Part shown: one piece after another, positions 27,531 through 40,605 of the stretch
Layout of the letters: each line of letters opens with the position of its first letter
Position numbering within the stretch: position 1 is the stretch's first letter
NCBI GenBank assembly: GCA_031315995.1
Contig: JALDRG010000005.1
Span: 242,432-306,431, forward strand
DNA length: 64,000 nucleotides
From: Nitrospira sp.
Lineage (GTDB): Bacteria; Nitrospirota; Nitrospiria; Nitrospirales; Nitrospiraceae
Reading direction: 5' to 3'
Position numbers and translations under genes: made by a program
Notes under the pieces: model-generated
What the model saw: only the letters and a program-made list of their open reading frames with translations
What the model was told of the DNA's origin: nothing
Database searches by the model: none

Positions 27531-30500
27531 ATGTCGGAATCGACTCTTTCGGAGTTTGTCGAACGCAAAGATTTTTCTCGGATTCGTACGAGCATCGACA
27601 TTCCCGATCTCATTGAAATCCAGAAGCGGTCCTACGAGGAATTCCTCCAAATGGAGGTCGAACCGGATCGTCGCAAGGATCAAGGGTTGCAAGCCGCATT
27701 GGCCAGCGTCTTTCCCATTACGGATTACAACAACACCGCGGCGCTGGAGTTCTCCAATTATTCGTTGGGGACTCCGAAATATGATGAGCGGGAATGTCTT
27801 GAGCAGGGGATGACGTATGCCGTTCCTTTGAAGTTGCGCGTGCGGCTCATCGTCTTCGATAAAGAGGATAAGGGGCCGAAGAAAAAGGTGCTGGACGTTC
27901 GGGAGCAGGAGGTCTACGTCGGCGAACTTCCGCTCATGACTGAACGCGGTACGTTTCTCATCAACGGGACTGAGCGAGTGGTGGTCAGTCAGTTGCACCG
28001 CTCGCCGGGCGCGTCGTTCACCCACGACAAGGGGCGGACTCACGCGAGCGGTAAGGTATTGTACTCCGCTCGGATCATTCCCTATCGCGGATCGTGGCTC
28101 GATTTTGAGTTCGATGCGCGGGATATCCTGTACGTCCGTATTGATCGCCGTCGCAAGATGCCCGCGACTATCCTGCTGAAGGCCTTCGGCTATAGCACGG
28201 ATGATCTGTTGCGGATGTATTACCCCGTGGAGGAGATCCGTGTCTCTAAAGGCAAGCTCTTTCGGAAGCTTGATGCAGAGATCCATCATGGACTCAAGTG
28301 TACGACGGAGGTGATGGAGAAGGGGGGCAAAGACCCTCTCGTTCGCGAAGGGGCGAAGCTGACGAAGGTCTTGATTGCCAAGTTGAAGGCTGCGGGAATC
28401 AAGGAAATCCCTGTCACGCCGGCCGAGCTGGTTGGGCGTGCCGTGCTGACAGAGCTGGTCGACGGCGGCAAGAAGCAATCGCTGGCGGAGAAAAATCAGC
28501 GTCTGACCGAGGAAATCCTCGAAAAGATCCTGGAGAGTGACATCGAGGAGTTCAAGGTCATTTATCTGGATACGACCAATGCCACTCTGGTCATCCTCGA
28601 TACGCTGGATATGGAGCGCACCGGGTCGAAGGAGGAGGCGATGGTCGAGATTTATCGCCGTCTCCGGCCGGGTGAGACGCCGTCGGTCGAAACGGCGCGG
28701 GCCTTGTTCGATAATTTGTTTTTGAGCCCGAAGCGGTACGATTTGTCCCCGGTGGGAAGGCTCAAGCTCAACAAAAAGCTGGGGCTCGATTTTGCGCTCG
28801 AACAGCGGACACTCACGGCGCAAGATATCGTTGAAGTGGTGCGGTACCTAGTGAACCTCAAGATCGGTCGCGGCGAGATCGACGACATCGACCATTTGGG
28901 CAACCGCCGTGTGCGGTCCGTCGGCGAGTTGTTGGAGAACCAGTTCCGATTAGGCCTTGTGCGCATGGAGCGAAGCATTAAAGAGCGCATGAATCTCCTG
29001 GACATGGAAACGGTGTTGCCGCATGACTTGATCAACGCTAAGCCCGTGGTGGCGGCGGTAAAGGAATTTTTCAGCAGCAGTCAGCTCTCCCAGTTCATGG
29101 ACCAAACGAATCCGCTGGCCGAGATCACGCACAAGCGCCGGCTCTCGGCCCTTGGACCGGGCGGTTTGACGCGCGAGCGCGCGGGCTTTGAAGTGCGCGA
29201 CGTGCATCCATCGCACTACAGCCGCATTTGTCCGATTGAGACGCCGGAAGGTCCGAACATCGGATTAATCACCTCCCTGGCTACCTATGCGCGGATTAAC
29301 GAATTCGGATTCATCGAGGCTCCCTACCGCAAGGTTCTGAAGGGGCGAGTCAGTGACGAACTGGAGTATCTTTCGGCGATCGAGGGCGACAAATACATCA
29401 TCGCTCAGGCGAATTCGAAGGTCGATCCGTCGGGACGGCTGGTTTCTGAAACCGTGTCAGCCCGCTCAGGTGGAGATTTTATTACGGCGACCCCCGATAA
29501 GATCGAGTACATGGACGTGTCCCCGAAACAGGTGGTGAGCGTCGCTACGGCGTTAGTACCGTTCCTTGAGCACGATGACGCGAACCGCGCGTTAATGGGA
29601 TCAAACATGCAGCGACAGGCGGTGCCGCTGTTGAAGGCGGAATCGCCGTTGGTCGGAACCGGTATGGAGGCAGTGGTCGCGAGAGACTCCGGTTATGTCG
29701 TGCAAGCCAAGCGTGAAGGTGTGGTGGAAAGCGTCGATGCAACCAGGATCGTGGTGCGGGCCGATGCCAAGGAAGGCCGTAAGCGAAACGATTCTGGTCT
29801 TGATGTGTATGAAATGATCAAGTTTCAGCGGTCGAACCAGAATACCTGTATCACTCAAACCCCGGTGGTGCGAATCGGAGAACCGGTCAAGAGGGGGCAG
29901 GTGCTCGCTGATGGTCCCGCCATCGATCATGGAGAACTTGCACTGGGGAAGAATGTGCTCGTCGCGTTCATGCCGTGGGGAGGGTATAACTTCGAAGACG
30001 CGATTCTCCTGAGCGAAAAATTAGTGCGAGAAGATGCCTTCACCTCGATTCATATCGAAGAGTTCGAGGTGGAAGCTCGCGATACTAAATTGGGCAAGGA
30101 AGATATTACGCGTGACATACCAAATGTCGGGGAAGAAGCGCTTCGGGATCTCGATGAGAGCGGAATTATTCGGATCGGTGCGGAAGTAAAGCCTGGTGAT
30201 ATTCTCGTCGGGAAGGTGACCCCCAAGGGTGAAACGCAGCTCACACCGGAAGAGAAGCTGCTGCGCGCGATTTTCGGTGAGAAGGCCGGTGACGTCAAGG
30301 ATACATCCCTGACGGTTCCGCCTGGCGTGGAAGGGATCGTCGTCGATGTAAAGATCTTCTCCCGCAAGGGTTTGGATAAGGATGAACGCTCGAAGAGTAT
30401 CGAGAGTGAAGATCACATGAAGCTGCAGCGCGACCATCAGGAAGAGCTGCGGATTATTGAGGATGAAAAGACGAAGAAGGTTCGTAAATTACTGCTCGGC

Positions 30501-31490
30501 AAGGTAGTCGGTCGGGACCTGATGGATCCTGAAACGGGCGACGTCATTCTGAAGAAGAAGGGCAAGCTCACCGCCGAAATTCTGAAGCGGTTGCCGGACG
30601 ACATGGTGCGCCACATCATACTCAGCGATCCTGACGAGCAGAAGGAGCTTGAGGATGTTGAGCGCCGCGCCAAGGAGCAGATTGAAATCCTGCAGACGCT
30701 GTACGACGAAAAAGTCGGTCGACTGCGCCGCGGTGACGAACTTCCTCCTGGTGTGATTAAGCTTGTGAAGGTCTATATCGCGATGAAGCGGAAGATTCAG
30801 GTCGGCGATAAGATGGCCGGACGGCACGGTAATAAGGGTGTTGTATCGCGTGTTCTGCCGGAAGAGGATATGCCTTACTTACCGGACGGAACTCCGGTGG
30901 AAATCGTGTTGAATCCGCTGGGTGTGCCATCTCGCATGAATGTCGGCCAGATTTTGGAGACCCATCTTGGCTGGGCCGCTCGGGCGCTGGGGATCAAGGT
31001 TGCGAGCCCTGTGTTCGACGGCGCCTCGGAGAAAGAGATCAAGGAACTTCTGAAGAAGGCTAAGCTGTCTCCAAGTGGTCAAACGATCTTGATGGACGGG
31101 CGGACGGGAGAATCGTTCAGTAGCCCTGTCACGGTCGGATACATGTACGTCTTGAAGCTCCACCACCTGGTGGACGATAAGATTCACGCCCGGTCGATCG
31201 GTCCATATTCTCTCGTAACGCAACAACCTCTGGGAGGCAAGGCGCAATTCGGAGGGCAGCGCTTGGGAGAGATGGAAGTGTGGGCGCTTCAGGCCTATGG
31301 GGCAGCCTCCATTCTCCAAGAATTCCTGACCGTGAAATCCGACGACGTGCCGGGCCGGTCGCGCATGTATGAGGCGATTGTCAAGGGTGAACCGTTCCTG
31401 GAGCCGGGATTGCCGGAATCGTTCAACGTGTTGGTCAAAGAGCTGCAAAGTCTTGGGCTCGATGTCGAGTTGGTTAAATCGAAGGACTGA
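27531..31490 (+). CDS. rpoB: RNA polymerase beta subunit
   Basis: [65 protein letters not shown]. Confidence 0.99.
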   Translation: MSESTLSEFVERKDFSRIRTSIDIPDLIEIQKRSYEEFLQMEVEPDRRKDQGLQAALASVFPITDYNNTAALEFSNYSLGTPKYDERECLEQGMTYAVPLKLRVRLIVFDKEDKGPKKKVLDVREQEVYVGELPLMTERGTFLINGTERVVVSQLHRSPGASFTHDKGRTHASGKVLYSARIIPYRGSWLDFEFDARDILYVRIDRRRKMPATILLKAFGYSTDDLLRMYYPVEEIRVSKGKLFRKLDAEIHHGLKCTTEVMEKGGKDPLVREGAKLTKVLIAKLKAAGIKEIPVTPAELVGRAVLTELVDGGKKQSLAEKNQRLTEEILEKILESDIEEFKVIYLDTTNATLVILDTLDMERTGSKEEAMVEIYRRLRPGETPSVETARALFDNLFLSPKRYDLSPVGRLKLNKKLGLDFALEQRTLTAQDIVEVVRYLVNLKIGRGEIDDIDHLGNRRVRSVGELLENQFRLGLVRMERSIKERMNLLDMETVLPHDLINAKPVVAAVKEFFSSSQLSQFMDQTNPLAEITHKRRLSALGPGGLTRERAGFEVRDVHPSHYSRICPIETPEGPNIGLITSLATYARINEFGFIEAPYRKVLKGRVSDELEYLSAIEGDKYIIAQANSKVDPSGRLVSETVSARSGGDFITATPDKIEYMDVSPKQVVSVATALVPFLEHDDANRALMGSNMQRQAVPLLKAESPLVGTGMEAVVARDSGYVVQAKREGVVESVDATRIVVRADAKEGRKRNDSGLDVYEMIKFQRSNQNTCITQTPVVRIGEPVKRGQVLADGPAIDHGELALGKNVLVAFMPWGGYNFEDAILLSEKLVREDAFTSIHIEEFEVEARDTKLGKEDITRDIPNVGEEALRDLDESGIIRIGAEVKPGDILVGKVTPKGETQLTPEEKLLRAIFGEKAGDVKDTSLTVPPGVEGIVVDVKIFSRKGLDKDERSKSIESEDHMKLQRDHQEELRIIEDEKTKKVRKLLLGKVVGRDLMDPETGDVILKKKGKLTAEILKRLPDDMVRHIILSDPDEQKELEDVERRAKEQIEILQTLYDEKVGRLRRGDELPPGVIKLVKVYIAMKRKIQVGDKMAGRHGNKGVVSRVLPEEDMPYLPDGTPVEIVLNPLGVPSRMNVGQILETHLGWAARALGIKVASPVFDGASEKEIKELLKKAKLSPSGQTILMDGRTGESFSSPVTVGYMYVLKLHHLVDDKIHARSIGPYSLVTQQPLGGKAQFGGQRLGEMEVWALQAYGAASILQEFLTVKSDDVPGRSRMYEAIVKGEPFLEPGLPESFNVLVKELQSLGLDVELVKSKD

Positions 31491-31574
31491 TTCTAGTGCT
31501 GAGTCTTGAGGGCGGACATCAGTTAACTCACCACTCAGAACTGCGCTCAGGCGACCGTTAAGGAGGGATCAACC

Positions 31575-34500
31575 TTGGAAGGTGTATACACATTATTCGA
31601 GAAGCCGCGCGACGCGGTGTCATTCGATTCGATGCGCATTCGCATTGCCTCGCCGGAAAAAATTCGGTCTTGGTCCTATGGCGAAGTAAAGAAGCCTGAG
31701 ACGATCAACTATCGATCGTTCAAGCCTGAGAAGGATGGCTTGTTCTGCGCGAAGATTTTCGGTCCGATCAAGGACTGGGAGTGCAATTGCGGCAAATACA
31801 AGCGAATGAAGCACCGCGGGATCGTCTGCGACAAATGCGGTGTCGAGGTCATTCAATCGAAGGTGCGTCGCGAGCGCATGGGGCACATCGAGCTGGCGGC
31901 GCCCGTCGCGCATATTTGGTTTCTAAAAGGCGTGCCGAGTCGAATCGGAACATTGCTGGATATGAGTCTGAAACAGCTCGAGAAGATTCTCTATTTCGAG
32001 AGCTACGTCATGGTCGATCCTGGCTCGACCAGCATGAGCGAGCAGGAATTAGTCTCGGAAGAGCAGTTGCGGTCCTTGCAGTCGGAGTATGGGAGTGGTG
32101 CGTTCAAGATCGGCATCGGAGCCGAGGCTATTCGCGAGCTGCTCCGGAAGGTCGATATCAACACGCAGTGGGATGAATTGCATGTGAAGGCGAAGGCGTC
32201 TGCCTCCGCTGCGCTCAAGAAGAAGTATGCCAAGCGGTTGAAGGTCTTGGAAGCGTTTCGCCGTTCCGGCAACAAGCCGGAGTGGATGATTATGGATGTC
32301 ATCCCGGTCTTGCCGCCGGAACTGCGACCACTCGTGCCGCTGGATGGAGGTCGCTTTGCGACGTCGGACCTCAACGATCTCTATCGTCGGGTGATCAATC
32401 GAAACAATCGCTTGAAGCGGCTGATCGAGTTGAAGGCGCCGGGGGTCATCATTCGCAATGAAATGCGGATGTTACAGGAAGCGGTAGATGCGCTGTTTGA
32501 TAACGGCCGTCGAGGTCGAGCGATTCGTGGGCCGAACAAGCGTCCGTTGAAGTCGTTGAGCGACATGCTCAAGGGTAAGCAGGGTCGGTTCCGCCAGAAT
32601 TTGCTTGGAAAGCGCGTCGATTATTCAGGTCGTACCGTGATTGTCGTCGGGCCGGAGTTGCGTCTGCATCAGTGCGGCTTGCCCAAGAAAATGGCGTTGG
32701 AATTGTTCAAGCCGTTTATCTTCCATAAGCTGGAGGAGCGGGGCGCGGCCACGACGATCAAGAGCGCCAAGCGGCTGGTGGAAAAGGAACGCCCCGAGGT
32801 GTGGGACGTGCTGGACGAAGTTATTCGGGAACACCCGGTGTTGCTCAATCGTGCACCGACTTTGCACCGACTTGGTATTCAAGCATTTGATCCGGTGTTG
32901 GTTGAAGGCAAGGCGATCCGGCTTCATCCGCTCGTCTGCGCCGCGTTCAACGCCGATTTCGACGGCGACCAGATGGCGGTGCACGTGCCGTTGTCCGTGG
33001 AGGCGCAGGTCGAAGCGCGTGTGCTCATGATGTCGATCAACAATATTTTGTCTCCTGCCAACGGCAAGCCGATTGCCGTTCCTTCGCAAGACATGGTCCT
33101 CGGTTGTTATTGGTTGACCAAGGAACGAGTCGGTGCGAAGGGCGAAGGCAAGTTGTTCGGCTCACCCGAAGAAGCGCGGATTGCATACGATGCGGGTGCG
33201 CTTGATGAGCATGCCCGTATCAAGGTGCGATGCAACGGAACGATGGTTCAGACGACCGCGGGGCGCGTCATCTTGTCGGAGATTCTTCCTCCGATGATGC
33301 CCTTCGCCGATGCCAACAAACTGATGACCAAGAAGGAAATGTCGAAGCTCATCGATGCGGTTTATCGGCAAGCGGGGCACCGTGAGACGGTGACATTTCT
33401 GGACAAGATCAAGGACCTTGGATTCCATTACGCGACCAGGGCCGGGATGTCCATCTGCATCGACAACATGCACATTCCGTCCCGTAAGGAAGACCTCATC
33501 GGGAAGGCGCAGCATGAGGTCAATGAAATCGAAAAGCAGTATTCGGAAGGTCTGATCACCAACGGCGAGCGATACAACAAGGTCATCGACATTTGGGCGC
33601 ATGTCACGGAGCAGGTGGCGAATGAGATGATGAAGGAGTTGGGTGCCGGAGGCGATCCGGCGAAGGTCGAATCCTTCAATCCAATTTTCATGATGGCTGA
33701 CTCGGGCGCGCGAGGCAGTTCGCAGCAGATTCGTCAGCTCGGTGGTATGCGCGGATTGATGGCCAAACCGTCCGGCGAAATCATCGAGACCCCGATCACG
33801 GCGAACTTCCGTGAAGGGTTGACGGTGTTGCAGTACTTCATTTCGACGCACGGTGCGCGAAAAGGTTTGGCGGATACGGCGCTCAAGACGGCGAATTCAG
33901 GTTATTTGACCCGTCGATTGGTGGACATCGCTCAGGACGTCATCGTGACTGAAGAGGATTGCGGCACCACGGACGGTATTTTGGTTAGTGCGCTCCTGGA
34001 GGGTGGAGAAATTATTCAGCCGTTGGAGGAGCGTCTTCTTGGACGTCTTGCCGGCGAGGATATTCGCGATCCAGTGACCGGGGAGATCATTGTATCCTTC
34101 AATGAAGAAATCGACGAAGAGCAGGCGAAAGCAGTGGTGGAGGCGGGCGTCGATCGAGTCAAGATTCGGTCGGTACTCACTTGTCAGTCTGCTCGCGGCG
34201 TGTGCCGCCTGTGTTACGGTCGCGATCTTTCGCGCGGGAGACTGGTCGAAAAGGGCGAGCCGGTCGGAGTTATTGCCGCGCAATCCATCGGTGAGCCAGG
34301 TACGCAGTTGACGATGCGGACATTCCATATCGGTGGTACGGCCAGCAAGGTCGTCGAACAGACCGTATTGGAGGCGAAGCATGCGGGTCATCTGAAGTAC
34401 ATGAGCTTGGATGCCAAGAAGAATGCCGATATGCACAATGCGGGCATTGCGGTGCGTAACAAAGAAGGCGAGTGGGTCGTCATGAACCGCAACGCGAAAA

Positions 34501-35762
34501 TCGCGATTGTGGACGACAGTGGTCGAGAGCGCGAGAAATACCCCGTTGTCTATGGCGCTAAAATCAAGGTGAAGGATGGCGATCGGGTTGAGGTTGCTCA
34601 GAAGTTGGTCGAATGGGACCCCTATTCGTTGACCATTCTTACGGAGACCGGCGGAAAGGTTGCCTACGGCGACATTCTCGAAGGCGTCACGATGAAGGAA
34701 GAGTTCGACGAGGTGACGGGGTTGTCGCGGAAGGTCATCATCGAGCAGAGCGGGGCGACGCTTCGACCGCGCGTATCGATTAAGGATGACAGCGGAAAGA
34801 CGGCCAAGGTCTCGGGGTCTGGAGCGCCGGTCGCCAGATATCTGTTGCCGGTCGGTGCCCACATTTTCGTTGAGAAGGGGGCCACAGTGCATCCCGGCGA
34901 TGTCTTGGCCAAGATTCCGCGCGAAACGACGAAGACCAAGGACATCACCGGAGGTCTCCCGCGAGTCGCAGAACTGTTCGAGGCTAGGAAGCCCAAAGAG
35001 CAGGCGGTGATCAGCGAGATCGATGGCGAGGTGTCATACGGCGGGTTTGTGAAGGGAATGCGAAAGGTGTTGGTCGACAATAAGATGGGCGACGTGAAAG
35101 AGTACTTCATCCCGAAGGGTAAGCACGTCAATGTTCATGAAGGCGACTGGGTTCGAGCCGGTGAGCCACTGATGGACGGTTCGGCCAACCCCCACGATAT
35201 TTTGGATGTGTTGGGGCCGAAGGAGTTGCAGAAATACCTGGTCGACGAAGTGCAGGACGTCTATCGCCTGCAAGGTGTGTCCATCAACGACAAGCATATC
35301 GAAATTATTGTGCGGCAGATGCTCCGCAAGGTCAGAATCGAGGACCCTGGAGACACGTCATTCCTACCGGGCAGTCAGGTGAGTAAAGGGCTGTTTGATG
35401 TAGAGAATCAGCGAGTTCTCGAGAAGGATGGGAAGCCGGCCCTTGGGAAACCGGTCTTGCTGGGTATCACCAAGGCTGCGTTGACCACGGATAGCTTCAT
35501 ATCCGCGGCATCGTTCCAAGAGACGACGCGTGTGTTGACTGAAGCGGCCATCAATGGTCGAGAAGATAATCTCCTGGGCTTGAAGGAGAACGTGATTGTT
35601 GGACGACTCATTCCTGCGGGTAGTGGCTTTGAGGAGTATCGCGAAACCTTTGTGGCCAGTGCCAAGGCTCCTGGAGAGTTATCGGGCGCTATGCCTCAGC
35701 CGGTAGCGGTAGGGCAGTTACCTGCGGGTTCTCCTGGGTCTGAACCTGAGAATAATGGATGA
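31575..35762 (+). CDS. rpoC: RNA polymerase beta' subunit (TTG start)
   Basis: AAGGAGG then [19 protein letters not shown] catalytic motif; 1395 aa. Confidence 0.99.
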   Translation: MEGVYTLFEKPRDAVSFDSMRIRIASPEKIRSWSYGEVKKPETINYRSFKPEKDGLFCAKIFGPIKDWECNCGKYKRMKHRGIVCDKCGVEVIQSKVRRERMGHIELAAPVAHIWFLKGVPSRIGTLLDMSLKQLEKILYFESYVMVDPGSTSMSEQELVSEEQLRSLQSEYGSGAFKIGIGAEAIRELLRKVDINTQWDELHVKAKASASAALKKKYAKRLKVLEAFRRSGNKPEWMIMDVIPVLPPELRPLVPLDGGRFATSDLNDLYRRVINRNNRLKRLIELKAPGVIIRNEMRMLQEAVDALFDNGRRGRAIRGPNKRPLKSLSDMLKGKQGRFRQNLLGKRVDYSGRTVIVVGPELRLHQCGLPKKMALELFKPFIFHKLEERGAATTIKSAKRLVEKERPEVWDVLDEVIREHPVLLNRAPTLHRLGIQAFDPVLVEGKAIRLHPLVCAAFNADFDGDQMAVHVPLSVEAQVEARVLMMSINNILSPANGKPIAVPSQDMVLGCYWLTKERVGAKGEGKLFGSPEEARIAYDAGALDEHARIKVRCNGTMVQTTAGRVILSEILPPMMPFADANKLMTKKEMSKLIDAVYRQAGHRETVTFLDKIKDLGFHYATRAGMSICIDNMHIPSRKEDLIGKAQHEVNEIEKQYSEGLITNGERYNKVIDIWAHVTEQVANEMMKELGAGGDPAKVESFNPIFMMADSGARGSSQQIRQLGGMRGLMAKPSGEIIETPITANFREGLTVLQYFISTHGARKGLADTALKTANSGYLTRRLVDIAQDVIVTEEDCGTTDGILVSALLEGGEIIQPLEERLLGRLAGEDIRDPVTGEIIVSFNEEIDEEQAKAVVEAGVDRVKIRSVLTCQSARGVCRLCYGRDLSRGRLVEKGEPVGVIAAQSIGEPGTQLTMRTFHIGGTASKVVEQTVLEAKHAGHLKYMSLDAKKNADMHNAGIAVRNKEGEWVVMNRNAKIAIVDDSGREREKYPVVYGAKIKVKDGDRVEVAQKLVEWDPYSLTILTETGGKVAYGDILEGVTMKEEFDEVTGLSRKVIIEQSGATLRPRVSIKDDSGKTAKVSGSGAPVARYLLPVGAHIFVEKGATVHPGDVLAKIPRETTKTKDITGGLPRVAELFEARKPKEQAVISEIDGEVSYGGFVKGMRKVLVDNKMGDVKEYFIPKGKHVNVHEGDWVRAGEPLMDGSANPHDILDVLGPKELQKYLVDEVQDVYRLQGVSINDKHIEIIVRQMLRKVRIEDPGDTSFLPGSQVSKGLFDVENQRVLEKDGKPALGKPVLLGITKAALTTDSFISAASFQETTRVLTEAAINGREDNLLGLKENVIVGRLIPAGSGFEEYRETFVASAKAPGELSGAMPQPVAVGQLPAGSPGSEPENNG

Positions 35763-35768
35763 AAAGAA

Positions 35769-35782
35769 CAAGAACGTTCTTG
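35769..35782. repeat. 14-bp perfect palindrome overlapping the rpsL promoter -35
   Basis: CAAGAACGTTCTTG. Confidence 0.7.
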
Positions 35783-35808
35783 ACATAAGTAGTACACATC
35801 TCTATAAT
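35780..35808 (+). promoter_or_regulatory. Perfect consensus sigma70 promoter (TTGACA-N17-TATAAT) of the str operon
   Basis: -35 35780-35785, -10 35803-35808, 64 bp upstream of rpsL ATG. Confidence 0.85.
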
Positions 35809-35871
35809 CCGACGGCTTCGCTCATGAGCATTTTTGAGCAACTGCCCGCTTTTCAAGAAAGAGTATAGTGC

Positions 35872-36243
35872 ATGCCAACGATTAATCAGCTGGTGAGAAA
35901 AGGCCGGAAACTCGTCAAGTCAAAGACCAAGAGTCCGGCGCTCAAGCGCTGTCCCCAGAAGCGCGGGGTGTGTCTCCGTGTTTATACCACGACTCCCAAG
36001 AAGCCTAACTCCGCGCTCCGCAAGGTGGCTCGTGTTCGGTTGACGAATGGGATGGAGGTTACGACGTACATTCCTGGCGTCGGACACAATCTTCAGGAGC
36101 ACTCGATCGTGTTGGTTCGTGGCGGTCGAGTCAAGGACTTGCCTGGTGTGCGCTATCACATTGTTCGTGGCTCGCTGGATGCGGTTGGCGTTGCTGACCG
36201 GAAGCAGGCACGGTCGAAGTATGGAGCGAAGCGGCCTAAGTAG
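35872..36243 (+). CDS. rpsL: Ribosomal protein uS12
   Basis: [25 protein letters not shown]. Confidence 0.98.
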   Translation: MPTINQLVRKGRKLVKSKTKSPALKRCPQKRGVCLRVYTTTPKKPNSALRKVARVRLTNGMEVTTYIPGVGHNLQEHSIVLVRGGRVKDLPGVRYHIVRGSLDAVGVADRKQARSKYGAKRPK

Positions 36244-36304
36244 TAATTGATTGTATCATTGCGCGTGCGTGCAATGAAAACCGATTTTATTTTATAGGAC
36301 AACG

Positions 36305-36778
36305 ATGCCACGCGGACAATTTTTCGGTCATCGAGAGGCGCAGCCGGATTCCAAGTATCGCGATAAGCTGGTCGGGAAGTTCCTGAACGTCCTGATGGGT
36401 GGTGGGAAGAAGAGTACTGCCGAGCGGATCTGTTACGGGGCATTTGACTTGATTCAGGAGAAGACCAGTGGTGGTGATCCGATGAAGGTCTTCAAGTCGG
36501 CCATCGACAATGTCAAGCCGGTTGTCGAGGTCAAGTCTCGCCGGGTTGGTGGTGCGTCGTATCAGGTTCCTGTCGAGATACGCCCTTCTCGTCGTGTTTC
36601 TTTGGCATTGCGGTGGATCACGGAGTATTCCCGTTCTCGTGGTGGGAAGAGTATGCAGGACAGGCTGGCGGCTGAATTGCTCGATGCGTCCAATAATACG
36701 GGTGCGTCGGTGAAGAAGCGCGAGGATGTGCATCGGATGGCAGAGGCCAATAAGGCGTTTGCTCATTATCGTTGGTAG
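36305..36778 (+). CDS. rpsG: Ribosomal protein uS7
   Basis: [23 protein letters not shown] and S7 context. Confidence 0.97.
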   Translation: MPRGQFFGHREAQPDSKYRDKLVGKFLNVLMGGGKKSTAERICYGAFDLIQEKTSGGDPMKVFKSAIDNVKPVVEVKSRRVGGASYQVPVEIRPSRRVSLALRWITEYSRSRGGKSMQDRLAAELLDASNNTGASVKKREDVHRMAEANKAFAHYRW

Positions 36779-36893
36779 TGTTGTGTCGTGCTGCTGTTGA
36801 GCCCGACTGCAAGAGCGTCGAGTAAGCTTCGGCCTTGCAGTGGAAGGTTGGCGGCTCGGATGGCGGCACGTTTGTTTTTTTTCTGGGGGAGTT

Positions 36894-38975
36894 GTGGCTA
36901 GGCAGACACCGTTAGAGCGCACAAGAAATATCGGCATCATGGCACACATTGATGCCGGAAAGACGACGACCACCGAGCGCATTCTCTATTATACGGGAAT
37001 GACTCATAAGATGGGTGAAGTGCACGAAGGTGCTGCAACCATGGATTGGATGGAGCAGGAGCGCGAGCGTGGTATTACGATCACCGCAGCGGCGACTACC
37101 TGTTTCTGGCGGGATCACCGTATCAACATCATTGATACGCCTGGTCACGTCGATTTTACGATCGAGGTTGAACGCTCCTTGCGTGTGCTTGATGGCGCCG
37201 TTGCGGCATTTGACTCTGTGCAGGGTGTTGAGCCTCAGTCGGAAACCGTCTGGCGTCAGGCTGACAAATACGAAGTGCCTCGCATCGCTTTCATGAATAA
37301 AATGGACCGAATTGGGGCGGACTTTTACGCCAGTGTCCAGTCCATCATCGATCGATTGGGTGCGAATCCTGTGCCGATCCAGATTCCCATTGGTCGGGAG
37401 GCAGAGTTCCGGGGGTCTATCGATCTGATATCGATGAAGGGGTATTTCTACGACGACGAAACGCTGGGGGCGAAATATAAGATCGGTGAGATTCCTGCTG
37501 ATATGGTCGATCAGGCGAATGAGTATCGTCAGAAAATGCTGGATGCTGTGGCTGAGTTCGACGATCAGGTCATGGAGAAGTACATCAATGGTCAGTCGTT
37601 AACGGAGGAAGAGGTTCGTCGTGTTGTTCGCGCTGGTACCATCGCCATGAAGGTGGTGCCTGTCTTGTGCGGATCTGCCTTCAAGAATAAGGGTGTCCAG
37701 CAGCTTTTGGATGGAGTTGTGGATTTTCTTCCGTCTCCGGTAGATATTCCTCCGGTCATCGGAGTGGATCCGAATAATGCCAAAGAGGTCGAGAGGCGAC
37801 CTGCTGATTCTGAACCGTTTTCCGCTCTCGCATTCAAGATTATGACCGATCCGTTTGCGGGTCAACTCACATTCTTTCGTGTGTATTCCGGTACGTTAAA
37901 GACGGGAACGGCGGTTCTTAATGTGACTAAGGGCACGAAGGATCGTGTCGGTCGTCTTCTGAAGATGCATGCCAATAAACGTGAAGAGATCGATATCGTA
38001 TACGCGGGAGATATTGCGGCAGCCGTTGGTCTGAAAAATGCGACGACCGGAGATACGCTGGCAGATGAGAAGCAGCCTGTCCTCCTGGAGATCATGAAGT
38101 TTCCGGAGCCGGTTATTGCGATGGCGATTGAGCCGAAGACCAAGCCCGATCAAGAGAAGATGGGTTTTGCCTTGCAGAAGTTGGCGCAGGAGGATCCTTC
38201 GTTCCGCGTTCGGACCGATGAGGAGACCGCGCAAACTATCATCGCCGGGATGGGTGAGTTGCACCTCGAGATAATCGTTGACCGGTTGATGCGTGAATTT
38301 AAGGTTGAGGCAAATGTCGGAAAGCCTGAAGTGGCGTTTCGTGAAACTATCCGGCGCAAGGCTGAGGCTGAGTCCAAGTATATTAAGCAGACTGGTGGTC
38401 GTGGTCAGTATGGTCACGTCGTGTTAACGGTTGAGCCATCGGAGCAGGGTAAAGGTTTAGAATTTGTGAATAAGACCGTCGGTGGTTCAATTCCCAAAGA
38501 ATATATCCCTGCAATCGAAAAGGGCGTGAAGGAGCGGATGGAGACGGGCGTGGTGGCTGGATTCCCCTTGCGAGATGTCAAGGTGACAGTGATTGACGGC
38601 TCTTACCATGACGTTGACTCCAACGAAATGGCTTTCAAGATTGCCGCGTCAATGGGGTTTGCTGATGCTTGCAAGAAGGCCGACCCTGTTCTGCTTGAAC
38701 CGATCATGAAGGTTGAGGTCCTGGTGCCTCAAGACTTCATGGGCGATGTTATCGGCAACTTAAATGGCCGCCGTGGCAAGGTTCAGGGAATGAAGGTGCG
38801 TGCCGGAGCCCAGGCGATCGAGGCCACTGTTCCGCTAATGGAGATGTTTGGGTATGCAACGGATTTGCGTTCTCGGACGCAAGGTCGTGCCACATATAGC
38901 ATGGAGTTTGACCGCTACGACCAGGTGCCTCGGCAAATCGCTGAAGCGATTACTTCGAAGCATCGAGGCGAATAA
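36894..38975 (+). CDS. fusA: Elongation factor G
   Basis: Likely GTG start ([35 protein letters not shown]) preceded by GGGGGAG; ORF extends upstream to 36840. Confidence 0.97.
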   Translation: MARQTPLERTRNIGIMAHIDAGKTTTTERILYYTGMTHKMGEVHEGAATMDWMEQERERGITITAAATTCFWRDHRINIIDTPGHVDFTIEVERSLRVLDGAVAAFDSVQGVEPQSETVWRQADKYEVPRIAFMNKMDRIGADFYASVQSIIDRLGANPVPIQIPIGREAEFRGSIDLISMKGYFYDDETLGAKYKIGEIPADMVDQANEYRQKMLDAVAEFDDQVMEKYINGQSLTEEEVRRVVRAGTIAMKVVPVLCGSAFKNKGVQQLLDGVVDFLPSPVDIPPVIGVDPNNAKEVERRPADSEPFSALAFKIMTDPFAGQLTFFRVYSGTLKTGTAVLNVTKGTKDRVGRLLKMHANKREEIDIVYAGDIAAAVGLKNATTGDTLADEKQPVLLEIMKFPEPVIAMAIEPKTKPDQEKMGFALQKLAQEDPSFRVRTDEETAQTIIAGMGELHLEIIVDRLMREFKVEANVGKPEVAFRETIRRKAEAESKYIKQTGGRGQYGHVVLTVEPSEQGKGLEFVNKTVGGSIPKEYIPAIEKGVKERMETGVVAGFPLRDVKVTVIDGSYHDVDSNEMAFKIAASMGFADACKKADPVLLEPIMKVEVLVPQDFMGDVIGNLNGRRGKVQGMKVRAGAQAIEATVPLMEMFGYATDLRSRTQGRATYSMEFDRYDQVPRQIAEAITSKHRGE

Positions 38976-39008
38976 CGTATTGGGTTTTGTGAACCAGGAG
39001 GATTGGGG

Positions 39009-40211
39009 ATGGCGAAGGCGAAATTTGAGCGACGTAAGCCCCACGTGAACATCGGGACGATCGGGCACGTGGACCATGGCAAGACGACGCTGACCAGTGC
39101 GCTGACCAAGATCTGTGCGGATCGCGGGATGGCGAAATTTGTGAGCTACGACGAAGTGGCGAAGGCGAGCGAGAGTCAGGGGCGCCGGGATGCCAGCAAG
39201 ATCATGACCATCGCGATCAGCCACGTCGAGTACGAGACGGACAACCGGCACTATGCGCACGTTGACTGCCCGGGCCACGCCGACTATGTGAAAAACATGA
39301 TCACCGGCGCCGCGCAGATGGACGGGGCGATCCTGGTGGTGAGCGCGGCCGACGGCCCCATGCCGCAAACGCGGGAACACATTTTGTTGGCGCGCCAAGT
39401 CGGCGTCCCCTACATCGTGGTGTTTCTGAACAAGGCGGACAAGGTCGATGACAAGGAATTGCTGGAGCTGGTCGAGCTGGAGGTGCGCGAGTTGCTGTCG
39501 AAGTACGATTTTCCGGGCGACAAGATTCCGATCGTGCAGGGGTCGGCGCTGAAGGCGGTCGAGGGGGATCAGGGGCCCTTGGGCGTCCCGTCGATTTTGA
39601 AGTTGCTGGAGGCCGTGGATACCTATATCCCGACGCCGACCCGGGCCATCGACAAGCCGTTTCTGATGCCGATCGAAGACGTGTTCACGATCAGCGGGCG
39701 CGGCACGGTGGTGACGGGGCGATGCGAGAAGGGGATCGTGAAGGTCGGCGACGAAATTGAAATCGTCGGCTTGCGGCCGACGCAGACGACCATCGTGACG
39801 GGCGTGGAAATGTTCCGCAAGGTGCTCGATGAAGGGCAGGCGGGCGACAATATCGGGGTGTTGCTGCGGGGCACGAAGAAAGAAGACGTGGAGCGCGGGA
39901 TGGTGTTGGCGAAGCCGAAGAGTATCACGCCGCACACGAAGTTCAAGGCGGAGATCTATGTGCTGACCAAGGAAGAGGGCCGCCATACGCCGTTCTTCAA
40001 CGGGTACCGGCCGCAGTTCTATTTCCGGACGACGGATGTGACGGGGATCGTGACGTTGACGCCGGGGGTGGAAATGGTCATGCCGGGGGACAATGTGACG
40101 GTGACGGGCGAGTTGATCAGCCCAATTGCGATGGATCAGGGGTTGCGGTTTGCGGTTCGAGAGGGCGGCAAGACCGTCGGCTCGGGCGTCGTCACGGAAA
40201 TTCTAGCGTAG
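39009..40211 (+). CDS. tuf: Elongation factor Tu, copy 2
   Basis: Near-identical to copy 1 over the whole gene. Confidence 0.98.
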   Translation: MAKAKFERRKPHVNIGTIGHVDHGKTTLTSALTKICADRGMAKFVSYDEVAKASESQGRRDASKIMTIAISHVEYETDNRHYAHVDCPGHADYVKNMITGAAQMDGAILVVSAADGPMPQTREHILLARQVGVPYIVVFLNKADKVDDKELLELVELEVRELLSKYDFPGDKIPIVQGSALKAVEGDQGPLGVPSILKLLEAVDTYIPTPTRAIDKPFLMPIEDVFTISGRGTVVTGRCEKGIVKVGDEIEIVGLRPTQTTIVTGVEMFRKVLDEGQAGDNIGVLLRGTKKEDVERGMVLAKPKSITPHTKFKAEIYVLTKEEGRHTPFFNGYRPQFYFRTTDVTGIVTLTPGVEMVMPGDNVTVTGELISPIAMDQGLRFAVREGGKTVGSGVVTEILA

Positions 40212-40251
40212 TGATGTCCCGGTCAATTGGCCGGCATGTGAGGAGTTGAGC

Positions 40252-40563
40252 GTGAAAGTCGATCAAAGAATTCGTATCAGGTTGCGCGGGTTCGATTATC
40301 GCGTGCTTGATCAGTCGGTAGTCGAGATCGTTGAGACGGTGAGGCGAAGTGGTGCCAGGGTTGTGGGCCCTATTCCATTACCGACTCGGATTGAGAAGTT
40401 TACGGTGCAGCGCTCGACTCACGTTGACAAGAAGTCTCGTGAGCAATTTGAGATCCGTACTCACAAGCGGCTGTTAGATATCATGGAGCCGACGCCGGAA
40501 ACGATGGACTCGCTGATGAAGTTGAATTTGGCGGCCGGGGTGGACGTGGAGATTAAGCTCTGA
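40252..40563 (+). CDS. rpsJ: Ribosomal protein uS10
   Basis: GAGGAG then GTG at 40252; [16 protein letters not shown]. Confidence 0.96.
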   Translation: MKVDQRIRIRLRGFDYRVLDQSVVEIVETVRRSGARVVGPIPLPTRIEKFTVQRSTHVDKKSREQFEIRTHKRLLDIMEPTPETMDSLMKLNLAAGVDVEIKL

Positions 40564-40605
40564 CGATTGACTTCGGTCGATCACTTTTGAGCTGACAGGA
40601 AGACG

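Noticed and set aside
27072-28823. 583-aa minus-strand ORF spanning rplL and rpoB
   Set aside because: Fully antisense to essential conserved genes; sequence lacks recognisable domains and has His/Arg/Gln-rich mirror composition.
33897-34892. 331-aa minus ORF inside rpoC
   Set aside because: Antisense to rpoC with no domain signal.
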